A DNA stretch of 64,000 nucleotides from the NCBI RefSeq assembly GCF_016616095.2, contig NZ_CP067089.2, positions 1,922,001 through 1,986,000 of the forward strand, written 5' to 3'. A program made the translations under genes and the position numbers. Below are positions 44,788-53,055 of the stretch, piece by piece (position 1 is the stretch's first letter; each line of letters opens with the position of its first letter). Origin of the DNA: Breznakiella homolactica. Lineage in GTDB: Bacteria; Spirochaetota; Spirochaetia; Treponematales; Breznakiellaceae. A model generated the notes under the pieces. That model worked only from the letters and a program-made list of their open reading frames with translations, did not search any database and was not told where the DNA came from.

Positions 44788-44962
44788 CAGGACACCTGCA
44801 TTTATCCAGAACAGCGGCACAGAAGCATGGTGTCAAAATGGCAGCGCCGGGTGTCGGATGAAAGAAATACCGCTCCGCGGATATTTTTTCATCCGACGGG
44901 CCCCGCGGACATTGTATTTCCATGCTTCTGTGCCGGTTAATGCGCATAATGCACGTGTCCTG
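44788..44962. repeat. Nested palindromic element B3, type 2 core
   Basis: Arms from outside in: 44788-44802 with 44948-44962 (15 bases, one mismatch), CGGCACAGAAGCATGG (44815-44830) with a perfect partner at 44920-44935, and GTCGGATGAAA (44853-44863) with TTTCATCCGAC (44887-44897). The centre contains ACCGC-tcc-GCGG and is followed by ACGGGCCCCGCGG. The same core recurs at 53052-53107 with a compensating base-pair change in the inner stem and wholly different outer arms. Confidence 0.8.
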
Positions 44963-44975
44963 ATGCATCCCGCGA

Positions 44976-45005
44976 TTGACCTTTACCGGGATTGCGAATT
45001 ATAGT
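44976..45005 (+). promoter_or_regulatory. Candidate sigma-70 promoter of the PilZ gene
   Basis: TTGACC (44976-44981) and TATAGT (45000-45005) are separated by 18 bases, just upstream of the ATG at 45014. No ribosome site lies between. If transcription starts 6-8 bases after the -10 box, the mRNA would be almost leaderless. Confidence 0.45.
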
Positions 45006-45013
45006 TCTATAAC

Positions 45014-45922
45014 ATGGGTGTTTTAACGAGCCAGAAACTGGTTGCCTATTATGAACGCTATAAAACCATAGATGTTACCTACACGAAAGAAATTATTCAG
45101 GTAACCGGCCTGATAACCCAGCAGGTAGTACTGAAGTGCCTGGGTGATTTCTGGCCCTGCGTAATCTATTCCTCATCGTTCCAGGGCGCGAAAGTTGTAA
45201 CCAATGTCAATTCGGGACTGCTCCAGAAACTTCAGCAGGCGAACAATCTGGTGAGTCTCCGTTTTTGTTTCAAAAGCGCCGATACCGGATCGCCGGTGGC
45301 GTTTTTCGTCTCCGCCAAATCCGTGGGATATATTCCCTACAACAATTCCAAGGATGTTGGAGTTTTCCACCTTCAGTTTATTCAGCGGCCCCCGGACGAC
45401 CTTATCGAAATCATGGGGAGGCTCCTGGATGCCAATATCAATTCCGCCAAACGGCGGGAGGAACGCATTCTCCTTACCCCGGATATCATCAGGAAAATGA
45501 AGCTGTATTCCAAGGACAGCGCGGTTTTTATCCAGGGTGTTCCCCGGCGCTGCATACTCAGGGACATTTCCTTTTCCGGCGCGAAGATCATCATGATGGG
45601 GGTCTCGAAATTCCTGGTAAACAAGGATATCGCCCTGCGGGTCGATTTCGACGATCCCCGGGAAAGCTATCTATTGAAGGGGAAATTTATCCGGACCGAG
45701 GAAGTTGAGGGACGGAAGGAACTGCTTGCCCTGGCGGTGCTTTTCAACGAAACCCAGATTCCCATGGGCTATAAAATACGGGTCAACGATTTCCTCGGCC
45801 AGACACGGGCGGATAGCCGGAATGACCATTCGGTAAGCACCGTCCCGAAGCCGGCGCCGGAACCGCCCGCGGCGGAGCCACCCCGGGAGAACGGGGATGA
45901 GGAACCAAGTGAACAGCAGTAA
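45014..45922 (+). CDS. PilZ-domain protein
   Basis: The 302-residue protein has an N-terminal beta-rich domain of about 140 residues (a YcgR-N-like layout, but I cannot confirm the family) and a PilZ domain at about 165-255. The cyclic-di-GMP signature is present: R-R in VPRRCILRD near 178 and DISFSG near 185. Both the arginine motif and the D-x-S-x-x-G motif look intact, so binding is plausible. The C-terminus is Pro/Glu-rich and disordered. The stop overlaps the next gene, a TPR protein, by 26 bases. It probably reports cyclic-di-GMP to motility or envelope functions; the target is unknown. Confidence 0.85.
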   Translation: MGVLTSQKLVAYYERYKTIDVTYTKEIIQVTGLITQQVVLKCLGDFWPCVIYSSSFQGAKVVTNVNSGLLQKLQQANNLVSLRFCFKSADTGSPVAFFVSAKSVGYIPYNNSKDVGVFHLQFIQRPPDDLIEIMGRLLDANINSAKRREERILLTPDIIRKMKLYSKDSAVFIQGVPRRCILRDISFSGAKIIMMGVSKFLVNKDIALRVDFDDPRESYLLKGKFIRTEEVEGRKELLALAVLFNETQIPMGYKIRVNDFLGQTRADSRNDHSVSTVPKPAPEPPAAEPPRENGDEEPSEQQ

Positions 45923-47024
45923 AAACGGGATTGTTTTTTTGTCCGTTCCGGAATCACTCCGGGGCAGGGTCGAAGCCGAGTCAGGCGGTAATTTCAGCAT
46001 TGATCCGTCCATTCCCATCCCGGTGGAACTTCCCCCGGGAGAAAAAGACCTTGATCTGGAGAACCTTTCCTGGGAAATGATCCTCTCGGGCATGATCCGG
46101 GTGGTGTCGGAAAATCCCGGCGGTGAGGACGCCGATTACTACCGCCGTTTTGTCCTGGCGGTCAAACCCGATATTCTGGGGGAATTCTCCGAAGCGGCGA
46201 TCCTCAAGGCGCGGAACGGTGATTACGATATGGCGCTGGAAATATTCGCCGCCCTCAAAGGACTCTTCCCCGCGTCCCCGGTGGTGCTGCTCAATACAGC
46301 CCTGGTCCTGGAGGACCGCGCCGATGCCCTGGAACGGGCCGGACGGGAGGAGGAAGCAGAGGCGGAAAATGAACGGGCCCATGGGGTTTATAAGGAAGTT
46401 CTCGCCCTGGATCCGCCCTTTCCCAACGCCCTGTTCAACGGCGCGTTCTTCTTTATGAAACGGAGAAACTTTGACAAAGCCCGGGAGTATTTTTCAAAAT
46501 ATATTCCCCTTTCGGATGACCCCGAAAAAAAGGACCGTGCCCAGAAGATTGTCAGGGAAATCGAAACCCGCAGCCTGGACGATGAGATATTCCGGGAAGC
46601 CTATGACTTTATCCGCATGGGCAATGAAACCGAAGGCATCAACAAAGCGAGGAATTTCCTCGAGCGCCATCCTGATGTTTGGAACGGCTGGTTCATCCTC
46701 GGCTGGGGGCTGCGCAGGCTGGAACGGTGGGAAGACGCCGCCGCCGCGTTCAGGAAAGCCATAGAACTGGGAGGCGACAACGCCGATACCCGGAACGAGC
46801 TGGCCATCTGCCTCATGGAAACCAACGATCTCAAGGGCGCCCGTAAGGAACTGGAGGCCGCCCTCTCGGAGGAGCCGGAAAACGTCAAAATTATATCCAA
46901 TCTGGGTATCCTGGCCCTCAAAAACGGCGACGACGCGGAAGCGGCGGCGTTTTTCAGGACCGTGCTTGAGCTGGAACCGGAAGATCCCGTGGCGCTGCAA
47001 TACCTTTCCCGGTTTGACGATTAG
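45897..47024 (+). CDS. Cytosolic TPR-repeat protein
   Basis: The 375-residue protein lacks a signal peptide. After an N-terminal segment of about 90 residues without repeats come tetratricopeptide repeats to the end (DYDMALEIFAALKGLFPASP, PNALFNGAFFFMKRRNFDKA, GWFILGWGLRRLERWEDAAA, ISNLGILALKNGDDAEAAAF). It starts inside the last 26 bases of the PilZ gene, in a different frame, so the two proteins are probably made together and may interact. A GTG at 45909 is an alternative start. It converges on the next gene with a 4-base overlap of stops. Confidence 0.85.
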   Translation: MRNQVNSSKNGIVFLSVPESLRGRVEAESGGNFSIDPSIPIPVELPPGEKDLDLENLSWEMILSGMIRVVSENPGGEDADYYRRFVLAVKPDILGEFSEAAILKARNGDYDMALEIFAALKGLFPASPVVLLNTALVLEDRADALERAGREEEAEAENERAHGVYKEVLALDPPFPNALFNGAFFFMKRRNFDKAREYFSKYIPLSDDPEKKDRAQKIVREIETRSLDDEIFREAYDFIRMGNETEGINKARNFLERHPDVWNGWFILGWGLRRLERWEDAAAAFRKAIELGGDNADTRNELAICLMETNDLKGARKELEAALSEEPENVKIISNLGILALKNGDDAEAAAFFRTVLELEPEDPVALQYLSRFDD

Positions 47025-47422
47025 GTTTCTCCCAGGGAAAAATCACCGATTATCTTAAACCGTTTTCCGTCCCGGACTACCTCAAGCTTACGGTCGGGGA
47101 AGTAATCCGGCAGTTTCTGCTGCAGCAGCTTCGCCGCCTCGGCCATAAAACCTTCAAACTGCTCATAAGGAACTTTGTCCAGGGTCGCCACCCGGAAGGA
47201 AACAATATACCCCCGGCCATGTTCCGAACTTAAGCCCGCGGTAAAGTCGGGGGCAATCTCAAAGAGACCATCCATTTCGGGGTTATCGGTGGCGCCCCGT
47301 TTGGGGCGGTTGGGATGCAGGGGGAAACAATCACCCCAGTGGTCTTCCAGAATATTGTCAATCTCATGGAACAGGGCATCAAGCTGCTTTTCGAATGCCC
47401 GGAGTTTCGGGTGAATATACAC
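47021..47422 (-). CDS. Hypothetical protein of 133 aa
   Basis: I do not recognise this small cytosolic protein. It begins with an amphipathic helix (LRAFEKQLDALFHEIDNILE), then a Pro-rich loop (FPLHPNRPKRGATDNPEMDG) and an alpha/beta part (GRGYIVSFRVATLDKVPYEQ, KLEVVRDGKRFKIIGDFSLG). No Cys, repeats or membrane segments are present. It converges with the TPR gene, overlapping its stop by 4 bases, and lies 92 bases from the lon stop on the same strand. Confidence 0.65.
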   Translation of the reverse strand: MYIHPKLRAFEKQLDALFHEIDNILEDHWGDCFPLHPNRPKRGATDNPEMDGLFEIAPDFTAGLSSEHGRGYIVSFRVATLDKVPYEQFEGFMAEAAKLLQQKLPDYFPDRKLEVVRDGKRFKIIGDFSLGET

Positions 47423-47514
47423 GGCGCCCCCATGGATAGCTGCGGAAAATCTGAACCGACTATACCACAGTCCTCCGGCAGGGGAAACGGGTTCCCCGCC
47501 GGATAGGCTCCGGA

Positions 47515-49959
47515 TCAGCCCGGTAAGGCCAGGGCGATAACTTCCTCAAACCGTTCCACGGGGTGGAATTCAATTCCTTTTTTAACATAATCGGGAATCT
47601 CATCCAGGTCGCGGGTATTCTGCTTCGGGATGATGATATGCTTGGCGTGGTTCCGCCGGGCGGCTATGGTTTTTTCCTTGAGCCCGCCGATGGGCAGCAC
47701 CTGGCCGGTGAGGCTGAGTTCGCCGGTCATGACCAGCCGGTCGGTTATCTTTTTGTTCCGGATGAGCGAAAGCAGTGCCGTGGCCATGGTTATTCCCGCG
47801 GAAGGTCCGTCCTTGGGGGTGGCTCCCTCGGGGATATGGAGATGGATATGGTTTTTCTCAAACCATTCGGTGCTGACCCCGTATTTCTCCGCGGCCAGCT
47901 TCCGGGCGTAGGTCATGGCAATGGTGGCGGACTCCTTCATGGTTTCGCCCATCTTTCCGGTAAGGGTAAGCCCTTCCTTGCCGGGCAGGGAAATGGCTTC
48001 GATAACCAGGGTATCCCCGCCCAGGCTGGTCCAGGCCAGACCCACGGACATACCCGGGCGGTCGGCTTTCTTGACCTCCCCTTCCGGGAAAATGGGTTTC
48101 CCCAGGTATTCTTCAACCTGCGGTTTCTCGATGCTGAATTTTTCAACGGGCTCCGGGACTTTGGATTTCGGCTCCTTCGCTTTTACGTCCTTAGCCTTCG
48201 TTTCCTTGGCCTTCCCGTTTTTCGGAACCTCCGGGGCCGGGGCGGTTTCTTCGGTTTCCACAATCCGCTTGGCCAGCTTGCGGTTTATCTTATCGAGGTT
48301 TTTCTCGAAGGTACGGACCCCCGCCTCCCGGGCGTAGCCGTTGGCGATATAAAGCAGCGCGTCCTTGCTGTATTTAACCTGGTGTTTCTTAAGCCCGCTT
48401 TTCTCGAGGCTTTTGGGAATAAGGTACCGTTTGGCGATTTCCAGTTTTTCCGTGTCAATGTAGCCCGGGAGCTGGATAATTTCCATACGGTCCAGCAGGG
48501 GCAGCGGAATCGTATCCAGGGTATTGGCGGTGACGATGAAGAAAATATGGGAAACATCAAAGGGCAGATCCAGGTAGTGGTCCCGGAAGCTGTAGTTCTG
48601 CTCGGGATCGAGCACCTCCAGCAGCGCGCTGGAAGGATCCCCCTGGAAACTGGAACCCATCTTGTCGATTTCATCAATCATAAACACCGGGTCTTTGGTT
48701 TTGACGATCTTAAGCCCCTGGATGATCTTGCCGGGCATGGCGCCGATATAGGTCCGCCGGTGGCCTTTAATTTCAGCCTCGTCCCGCATGCCCCCCACGG
48801 AGAAGCGGAAAAACTCTTTGCCCAGCGCCCGGGCGATGGAGCGGCCCACGGAGGTTTTCCCCACCCCGGGAGGCCCCACGAGACAGACAATGGAACCTTT
48901 GGTATCCTTCCGGAGTTTCCGGACCGCCAGGTATTCCACGATACGGCTCTTCACATCCTTGAGCCCGTAGTGGTCCTCTTCGAGGACCGACGTTGCCTTG
49001 GCCAGGTCGAAATACTCCGGTTCCGGATCGTTCCAGGGAAGGCTCACAATCGTATCGAGGTAGTTCCGGGTAACGATGAATTCACTGGAATTGGGATCCA
49101 TAAGCTTGAACTTTTCCAGCTCCTGGTCCACGGTTTCCTTTATCTCGCCTTCGAATTTAAACTCATCCAGCTTTTCCTTGAACCGCTGGTATTCGGAGCT
49201 TTTGGCATCCGTGGCAAGACCCAGTTCGTTTTTGATGGCCTTGAGCTCTTCCTTGAGAAAATAATCCCGCTGGGATTTTTCGATCTTTTCGTTGATTTCT
49301 TTCTGGATTTTTTTCTGAATCCTGAGAAGTTCCTGTTCCTTCTTGATGAATATGAGGACCTGCTCCATCCGTTTGCGGACGTTGAGGATTTCCAGGATTT
49401 TCTGCTGTTCCGTTTTGTCGATGTTGAGGATGCTGGCGATAAAGTCGGCAATTTTACCGGGATGGTCTATGTTGATCATATTGAGGCGCATCTCCTCGGA
49501 GAACAGCGGGTTGTTCTCCGATATCTGCTTCATCTCGCTGATCAGGGCCCGGGTAAGGGCCTTAACTTCGCTGGTGTTGTCCCCTTCATCCTCCAGGTAT
49601 TCCACCGCCGCCACAATCGGATCCGAGGGGTTAAGGGTTTTCTTTATCTTGAACCGCTTCAAGGTTGAAATAAATATATTCACCCCCCCGTCGGGAAGAT
49701 TGATCTTTTTTACGATCTTCGCCACCGTGCCGACCTTGTACAGATCTTCAATGGTAGGGGTTTCGGTTTCGTTTATGAGCATAACCAGGCCGATGAGCCC
49801 GTCCCCGGCGACGGCGTCGTCCACGACTTTAACATCATTGGGGTTGCCGATCATGATCGGTGTAAAAATCCCGGGAAAAATCGGGCGGCCCATGAGGGCT
49901 ACCAGGGGAAGTTTGTTCGGGAGAATTTGATCAATAGGTACTACACTTTGTTCGGACAT
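47515..49959 (-). CDS. lon: ATP-dependent Lon protease with an unusual Lys-rich linker
   Basis: The protein (about 814 residues from the Met at 49959; a Met 6 codons upstream is also possible) has the LonA order: N-terminal substrate domain (about 15-210), coiled coil (about 215-280), AAA+ module with Walker A GPPGVGKTS near 362, Walker B region VFMIDEIDK near 428, and the C-terminal protease domain with the Ser-Lys dyad in DGPSAGITMAT (near 719) and GGLKEKTIAA (near 762). Between the AAA small domain and the protease domain lies a Lys/Ala/Glu/Pro-rich insertion (about residues 588-625) not usual in the family. It degrades misfolded and regulatory cytosolic proteins. Confidence 0.95.
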   Translation of the reverse strand: MSEQSVVPIDQILPNKLPLVALMGRPIFPGIFTPIMIGNPNDVKVVDDAVAGDGLIGLVMLINETETPTIEDLYKVGTVAKIVKKINLPDGGVNIFISTLKRFKIKKTLNPSDPIVAAVEYLEDEGDNTSEVKALTRALISEMKQISENNPLFSEEMRLNMINIDHPGKIADFIASILNIDKTEQQKILEILNVRKRMEQVLIFIKKEQELLRIQKKIQKEINEKIEKSQRDYFLKEELKAIKNELGLATDAKSSEYQRFKEKLDEFKFEGEIKETVDQELEKFKLMDPNSSEFIVTRNYLDTIVSLPWNDPEPEYFDLAKATSVLEEDHYGLKDVKSRIVEYLAVRKLRKDTKGSIVCLVGPPGVGKTSVGRSIARALGKEFFRFSVGGMRDEAEIKGHRRTYIGAMPGKIIQGLKIVKTKDPVFMIDEIDKMGSSFQGDPSSALLEVLDPEQNYSFRDHYLDLPFDVSHIFFIVTANTLDTIPLPLLDRMEIIQLPGYIDTEKLEIAKRYLIPKSLEKSGLKKHQVKYSKDALLYIANGYAREAGVRTFEKNLDKINRKLAKRIVETEETAPAPEVPKNGKAKETKAKDVKAKEPKSKVPEPVEKFSIEKPQVEEYLGKPIFPEGEVKKADRPGMSVGLAWTSLGGDTLVIEAISLPGKEGLTLTGKMGETMKESATIAMTYARKLAAEKYGVSTEWFEKNHIHLHIPEGATPKDGPSAGITMATALLSLIRNKKITDRLVMTGELSLTGQVLPIGGLKEKTIAARRNHAKHIIIPKQNTRDLDEIPDYVKKGIEFHPVERFEEVIALALPG

Positions 49960-50184
49960 ACGAACCGTCCTTTGCATTAATTTTGGTTTTTACTGAGAGA
50001 TACGAAGCCGTAACTCCGGGTTTTGGAATTTTTATATCAATTTTAAATATCGTAAAATTTATATGAAAAGGCAAGAAAAGGGAGACTTCCCGGGTATTCT
50101 TCACTGCTGCGATACAGTTAACCGGCGGAACCACACCACCCCGCCACCATTCATCCCTGCACCCAGGAACCAGAAGCGGGGGTA

Positions 50185-50277
50185 GGACGGGATAGCCGAA
50201 CCCGTTGGATAATGCAACAGTGCGGGCTCTGTGAGACCGCACATCAGGAACGGCACAGCGGGTGAGGAAGCCCGTCC
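50185..50277. repeat. Palindromic element C1
   Basis: GGACGGG (50185-50191) pairs with CCCGTCC (50271-50277), enclosing GTGCGG (50220-50225) with CCGCAC (50237-50242). The left flank from about 50159 (GCACCCAGGAACCAG) resembles the left flank of element A at 16694. Bases 49960-50158, between the lon start and here, are AT-rich near lon (likely its promoter region) and hold nothing I can name. Confidence 0.5.
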
Positions 50278-50518
50278 GCAGGGGGAGCCGCCCGCCTGAC
50301 CGGGGCAGCACCGAGCCGGTTAAGCCAGAAAGCACCCGGGCCGTACTGGTACCGCCGGGTTTTTCGTATAACACGACTTTGGAGGCCGAAGGCTGCTGAG
50401 TCGTGTCCAAAGGACACGCGCCATCACCGTTTCTCTGTGACGGGCCCCGCGGAACTGGTAAAACCCGGGTGCTTTCCGGATTGTCAGTCTCTGTGCTCCC
50501 CCTTTCCGCATTGGGGCT
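50278..50518. repeat. Long palindromic element C2, upstream of the NAGS gene
   Basis: The strongest arms are GAAAGCACCCGGG (50328-50340) with CCCGGGTGCTTTC (50464-50476), perfect over 13 bases. The pairing extends imperfectly outward to about 50278 and 50509 (GGGGGAGC with GCTCCCCC). The loop (50373-50422) carries the type 1 core ACGACTTTGGAGGCCGAAGG and the hairpin CGTGTC-caaa-GGACACG found in element A. The right side carries GACGGGCCCCGCGG of the type 2 core, so this copy combines both. Confidence 0.75.
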
Positions 50519-50520
50519 TC

Positions 50521-50537
50521 CCGTATTACAATTACGG
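50521..50537 (+). promoter_or_regulatory. Small hairpin/-10-like box abutting the NAGS start
   Basis: CCGTA (50521-50525) pairs with TACGG (50533-50537), ending one base before the ATG region. Inside it TACAAT (50527-50532) resembles a -10 box. No ribosome site is present. Either a promoter giving a leaderless message or a hairpin at the start codon would fit. Confidence 0.35.
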
Positions 50538-50538
50538 T

Positions 50539-51876
50539 ATGAGCCAGTCGATCCGGTCCCAGGTGGACCTCATCAGGGAAGCGTTCCATTATCAGAACCG
50601 CTTTGACGGCACCACCATGGTGTTTAAAGTGGATTTTCCCGTTACCGAGGATCCGGGGTTTCCGTATCTGATGAAGGATCTGGCGCTGCTTGCCCGGACC
50701 GGTATCCGGGTGGTGATCATTCCCGGTTCAAAGGAATGGATCGATTCGGTACTCCGGGAGTACGGAATTGTTTCCACCTACGCCGGCAGTACCCGGATAA
50801 CCACGGAAGCGGCTATTCCCTTTGTGAAGATGGCGGCCTTTAACGTAGCCACCCGGTATATGACCGGCCTTTCCGCGGACCGGGCGGACGCGGTGATCGG
50901 CAATTTCGTCCGGGCCCGGGGACTTGGGGTGGTGAACGGTACGGATATGGCCCATACCGGCACGGTGGATAAAATCCTCGTCAATCCCCTGCGGCGCATC
51001 CTCGACCTGGGGATGATTCCTATTCTGCCCTGCATCGGCTGGAGCGCCACGGGAAAACCCTACAATGTGCCCAGCGACGAAATAGCCCTGGCGGCGTCGG
51101 CGGCCCTGGGGGCGGTAAAACTGTTCATCATCTCCGTTGAAAAGGGGCTGCGGCCGGACAGGTACCGCATCCCCGAAAGTATACAGCTCGGTGAAAACGA
51201 CCGCATCATCCGGCTCACCCCCCAGGAAGCTGAGCAGATCCTGGAACAGAACCGGGAAAACCGGGAAAGCGGCGGCGAGGATAAACCCCTGAATGAGATT
51301 GATCTGGCCCTGAGGGCCTCAAAAGCCGGGGTGGAACGGGTCCATCTGGTGGACGGCCGGGAGGAAGGGGCTGTTCTCAGGGAACTCTTCTCAAACCTCG
51401 GCGCCGGCACCATGGTCTACGGCGACGAATACGAATCCATACGGCCCTTAAAAACAAAGGATATCGCCGACGTGCTCCGGCTCATGGAACCCCTCATGCA
51501 GCAGGGGGTCCTGCTCCGCCGGACCGCCGAAGATGTTCAGGAAAGAAAAGACGATTACGCGGTGTTCGAAATAGACGGTTCGGTGCATGCCTGTGCGGCA
51601 CTCCATGACTGGGGTGACGCCCAGGGAGAAATCGCGGCCATTGCCACGGACCCGGCCTACGGTCACATGGGTCTCGGCAGGAGGCTCGTCCGGTATCTGG
51701 CGGACAGGGCCCAGAAGCAGGGATTCCAGAGGGTCTTTGTACTGACCACCAAGACCCAGGACTGGTTCGAGTTCCTGGGCTTTAAGGAAGTCCCCCTAAG
51801 CAGCCTCCCGGAACGGAAACGGGCGTACTACGACAAAGACCGGAAAAGCAAGATCTTCGCCCTGGACATCCAGTAG
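50539..51876 (+). CDS. argA: N-acetylglutamate synthase, kinase-fold plus GNAT domain
   Basis: The 445-residue protein has an N-terminal amino-acid-kinase fold (about 1-290) like N-acetylglutamate kinase but lacking its ATP-site glycine pattern, and a C-terminal GNAT acetyltransferase domain (about 300-445) with the acetyl-CoA loop ATDPAYGHMGLGRRLV near 370-385. This is the ArgA arrangement, which makes N-acetylglutamate from glutamate and acetyl-CoA as the first step of arginine synthesis. The kinase-like part normally binds arginine for feedback. The frame extends upstream to 50437 but only across palindrome C2, so 50539 is the better start. No other arg gene is in the window. Confidence 0.87.
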   Translation: MSQSIRSQVDLIREAFHYQNRFDGTTMVFKVDFPVTEDPGFPYLMKDLALLARTGIRVVIIPGSKEWIDSVLREYGIVSTYAGSTRITTEAAIPFVKMAAFNVATRYMTGLSADRADAVIGNFVRARGLGVVNGTDMAHTGTVDKILVNPLRRILDLGMIPILPCIGWSATGKPYNVPSDEIALAASAALGAVKLFIISVEKGLRPDRYRIPESIQLGENDRIIRLTPQEAEQILEQNRENRESGGEDKPLNEIDLALRASKAGVERVHLVDGREEGAVLRELFSNLGAGTMVYGDEYESIRPLKTKDIADVLRLMEPLMQQGVLLRRTAEDVQERKDDYAVFEIDGSVHACAALHDWGDAQGEIAAIATDPAYGHMGLGRRLVRYLADRAQKQGFQRVFVLTTKTQDWFEFLGFKEVPLSSLPERKRAYYDKDRKSKIFALDIQ

Positions 51877-52018
51877 CCTGCCTTTCCCCGGGCAAATATA
51901 GAGCCGGGAAATTCCTATACCTAACGGCAGGTAACACCGAGGATCACATAGAAATGGCGATATGTGCCATATTTTTTAAATTATTTATTGACAATAGAGA
52001 ATGAAGGATTATTAAATA

Positions 52019-52597
52019 ATGTACATGAGCAGGAAAATAGTATTATTATTAATTTTATTAATACCATTTTTTGCATGTAAAAATAATTTCGAAAGAATTG
52101 ATTGCAATTTTACTGATGATATTGTTTTATCATTAACTACTGAATATGATAAACTGGAATACCACATATATTTTACTAATTTAGTACAAAAATATAATGA
52201 TTTTTTTGGTATTGAAGATGATTTTTTTAATTATTTAGTAAGAGTAATTGACATAAATGAAAGTTTGAATGAGGCATTGTTTTTTGATAAATATTATAAA
52301 TTAATAAATAATATACCAGAAGAGCTTAATATTATATTCAATGAATTTCATTCATTAAATAATATAACATATAAAGATTATACTAATTTTACTGTTATGG
52401 TATTTATTCTTTTTATAGAAGAAGCAAATAAAAATGCGGAATATAAAAATAGAGTAAATGAAGTATATGATAATAAAAAAATATTTGAAAATGTTAATTT
52501 AAATAATATAAATAGAATAAAGAAACTTTTTTCCAATGATGATATGAAAATTATTGAGAATAATAAAATAAATATTATTGAAAATATTTTTTTTTGA
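52019..52597 (+). CDS. AT-rich small lipoprotein, possible gene cassette
   Basis: This 192-residue protein is far more AT-rich than its neighbours and uses Asn, Ile, Lys, Phe and Tyr heavily. It starts with a lipoprotein signal (KIVLLLILLIPFFACKNN). The rest is helical, with no family I recognise. AAGGA (52004-52008) lies 10 bases before the first ATG; a TTGACA box (51988-51993) sits upstream. The coding strand is followed 79 bases later by a cloverleaf-like palindrome with attC-like ends. The single ORF, small size, foreign composition and structured 3' element together resemble a captured cassette, but no integrase is present. Its role is unknown. Confidence 0.65.
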   Translation: MYMSRKIVLLLILLIPFFACKNNFERIDCNFTDDIVLSLTTEYDKLEYHIYFTNLVQKYNDFFGIEDDFFNYLVRVIDINESLNEALFFDKYYKLINNIPEELNIIFNEFHSLNNITYKDYTNFTVMVFILFIEEANKNAEYKNRVNEVYDNKKIFENVNLNNINRIKKLFSNDDMKIIENNKINIIENIFF

Positions 52598-52673
52598 ATT
52601 GAATATAATGGATATAAATATGAAAAGTGTGGATAAAAATAATGTATAAAACTGAACGACAAAAATACGGTAC

Positions 52674-52815
52674 ATAACAAACGCTATACGCCGCGTCGGC
52701 CCTTTGGGCCTCCTCGGGTTTCGCTACGGCTAGGTCAGCTGTGCTTCCCACGCCTCCGCTCAACCACATTTGCCTCGCGCCGGTTGCGCTCGGCAAACGT
52801 CGTATAGCTGTAACG
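52674..52815. repeat. Cloverleaf-like structured repeat D1, attC-like ends
   Basis: GCTATACG (52683-52690) pairs with CGTATAGC (52801-52808). Inside are separate small hairpins: GGCCC-ttt-GGGCC (52698-52710) and TTTGCC (52769-52774) with GGCAAA (52792-52797), with a weaker GTG...CAC hairpin (52741-52767) between them. The left end ATAACAAACGC resembles the start of Vibrio-type attC sites; the right end lacks a clear GTTRRRY box, so I cannot call it an attC site with confidence. Confidence 0.5.
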
Positions 52816-52818
52816 ATA

Positions 52819-53055
52819 AATGACTCCCGAGGCCGGAGGCCGACACAGCCCCCTCGCTGACCGGACAGCACAGAGTCGGAAAGTGCCCGGCCGTGATGGT
52901 AACGCTGGGTGTCACATAGGTAAGGGGATGAGTGGCTTTCGATGCCAAAGGCCGACGAGTGGGGTCCTCCGGCCTCACGCAGCCCTCCTCCACAGGGCAG
53001 TACAGAGCCGGTTAAGCCGGAAAGCGCCCGGCCGTGATGGTAACGCCGGGTGTCA
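52819..53055. repeat. Direct repeat pair with type 1 cores (D2)
   Basis: Two 37-base copies at 52878-52914 and 53019-53055 differ at two positions only, both C/T changes. Related but diverged sequence is at 50327-50360 in element C2. Type 1 core-like sequences (GACTCCCGAGGCCGGAGGCC at 52822 and GTGGCTTTCGATGCCAAAGG at 52932) precede and separate them. Two copies with a 104-base gap and no shared spacer length argue against CRISPR. No gene is visible. Confidence 0.65.

Noticed and set aside
44597..44968. Open frame of 123 codons on the minus strand with many Cys
   Set aside because: It lies wholly in palindromes B2 and B3; its similarity to a frame at 52575-53165 comes from the shared DNA repeat, not from protein conservation.
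44419..45013. Ordinary Rho-independent terminators
   Set aside because: The stems are nested over 150-200 bases and lack a terminal T-run at the stem base; the T tract in B3 is inside the inner stem.
47563..49668. Plus-strand 701-codon frame
   Set aside because: Entirely antisense to lon; no family features.
49931..50410. Minus-strand frame upstream of lon
   Set aside because: It overlaps the lon start region and element C; translation resembles the other repeat-derived frames.
52878..53055. CRISPR array
   Set aside because: Only two copies with a 104-base gap, internal structure and no cas genes.
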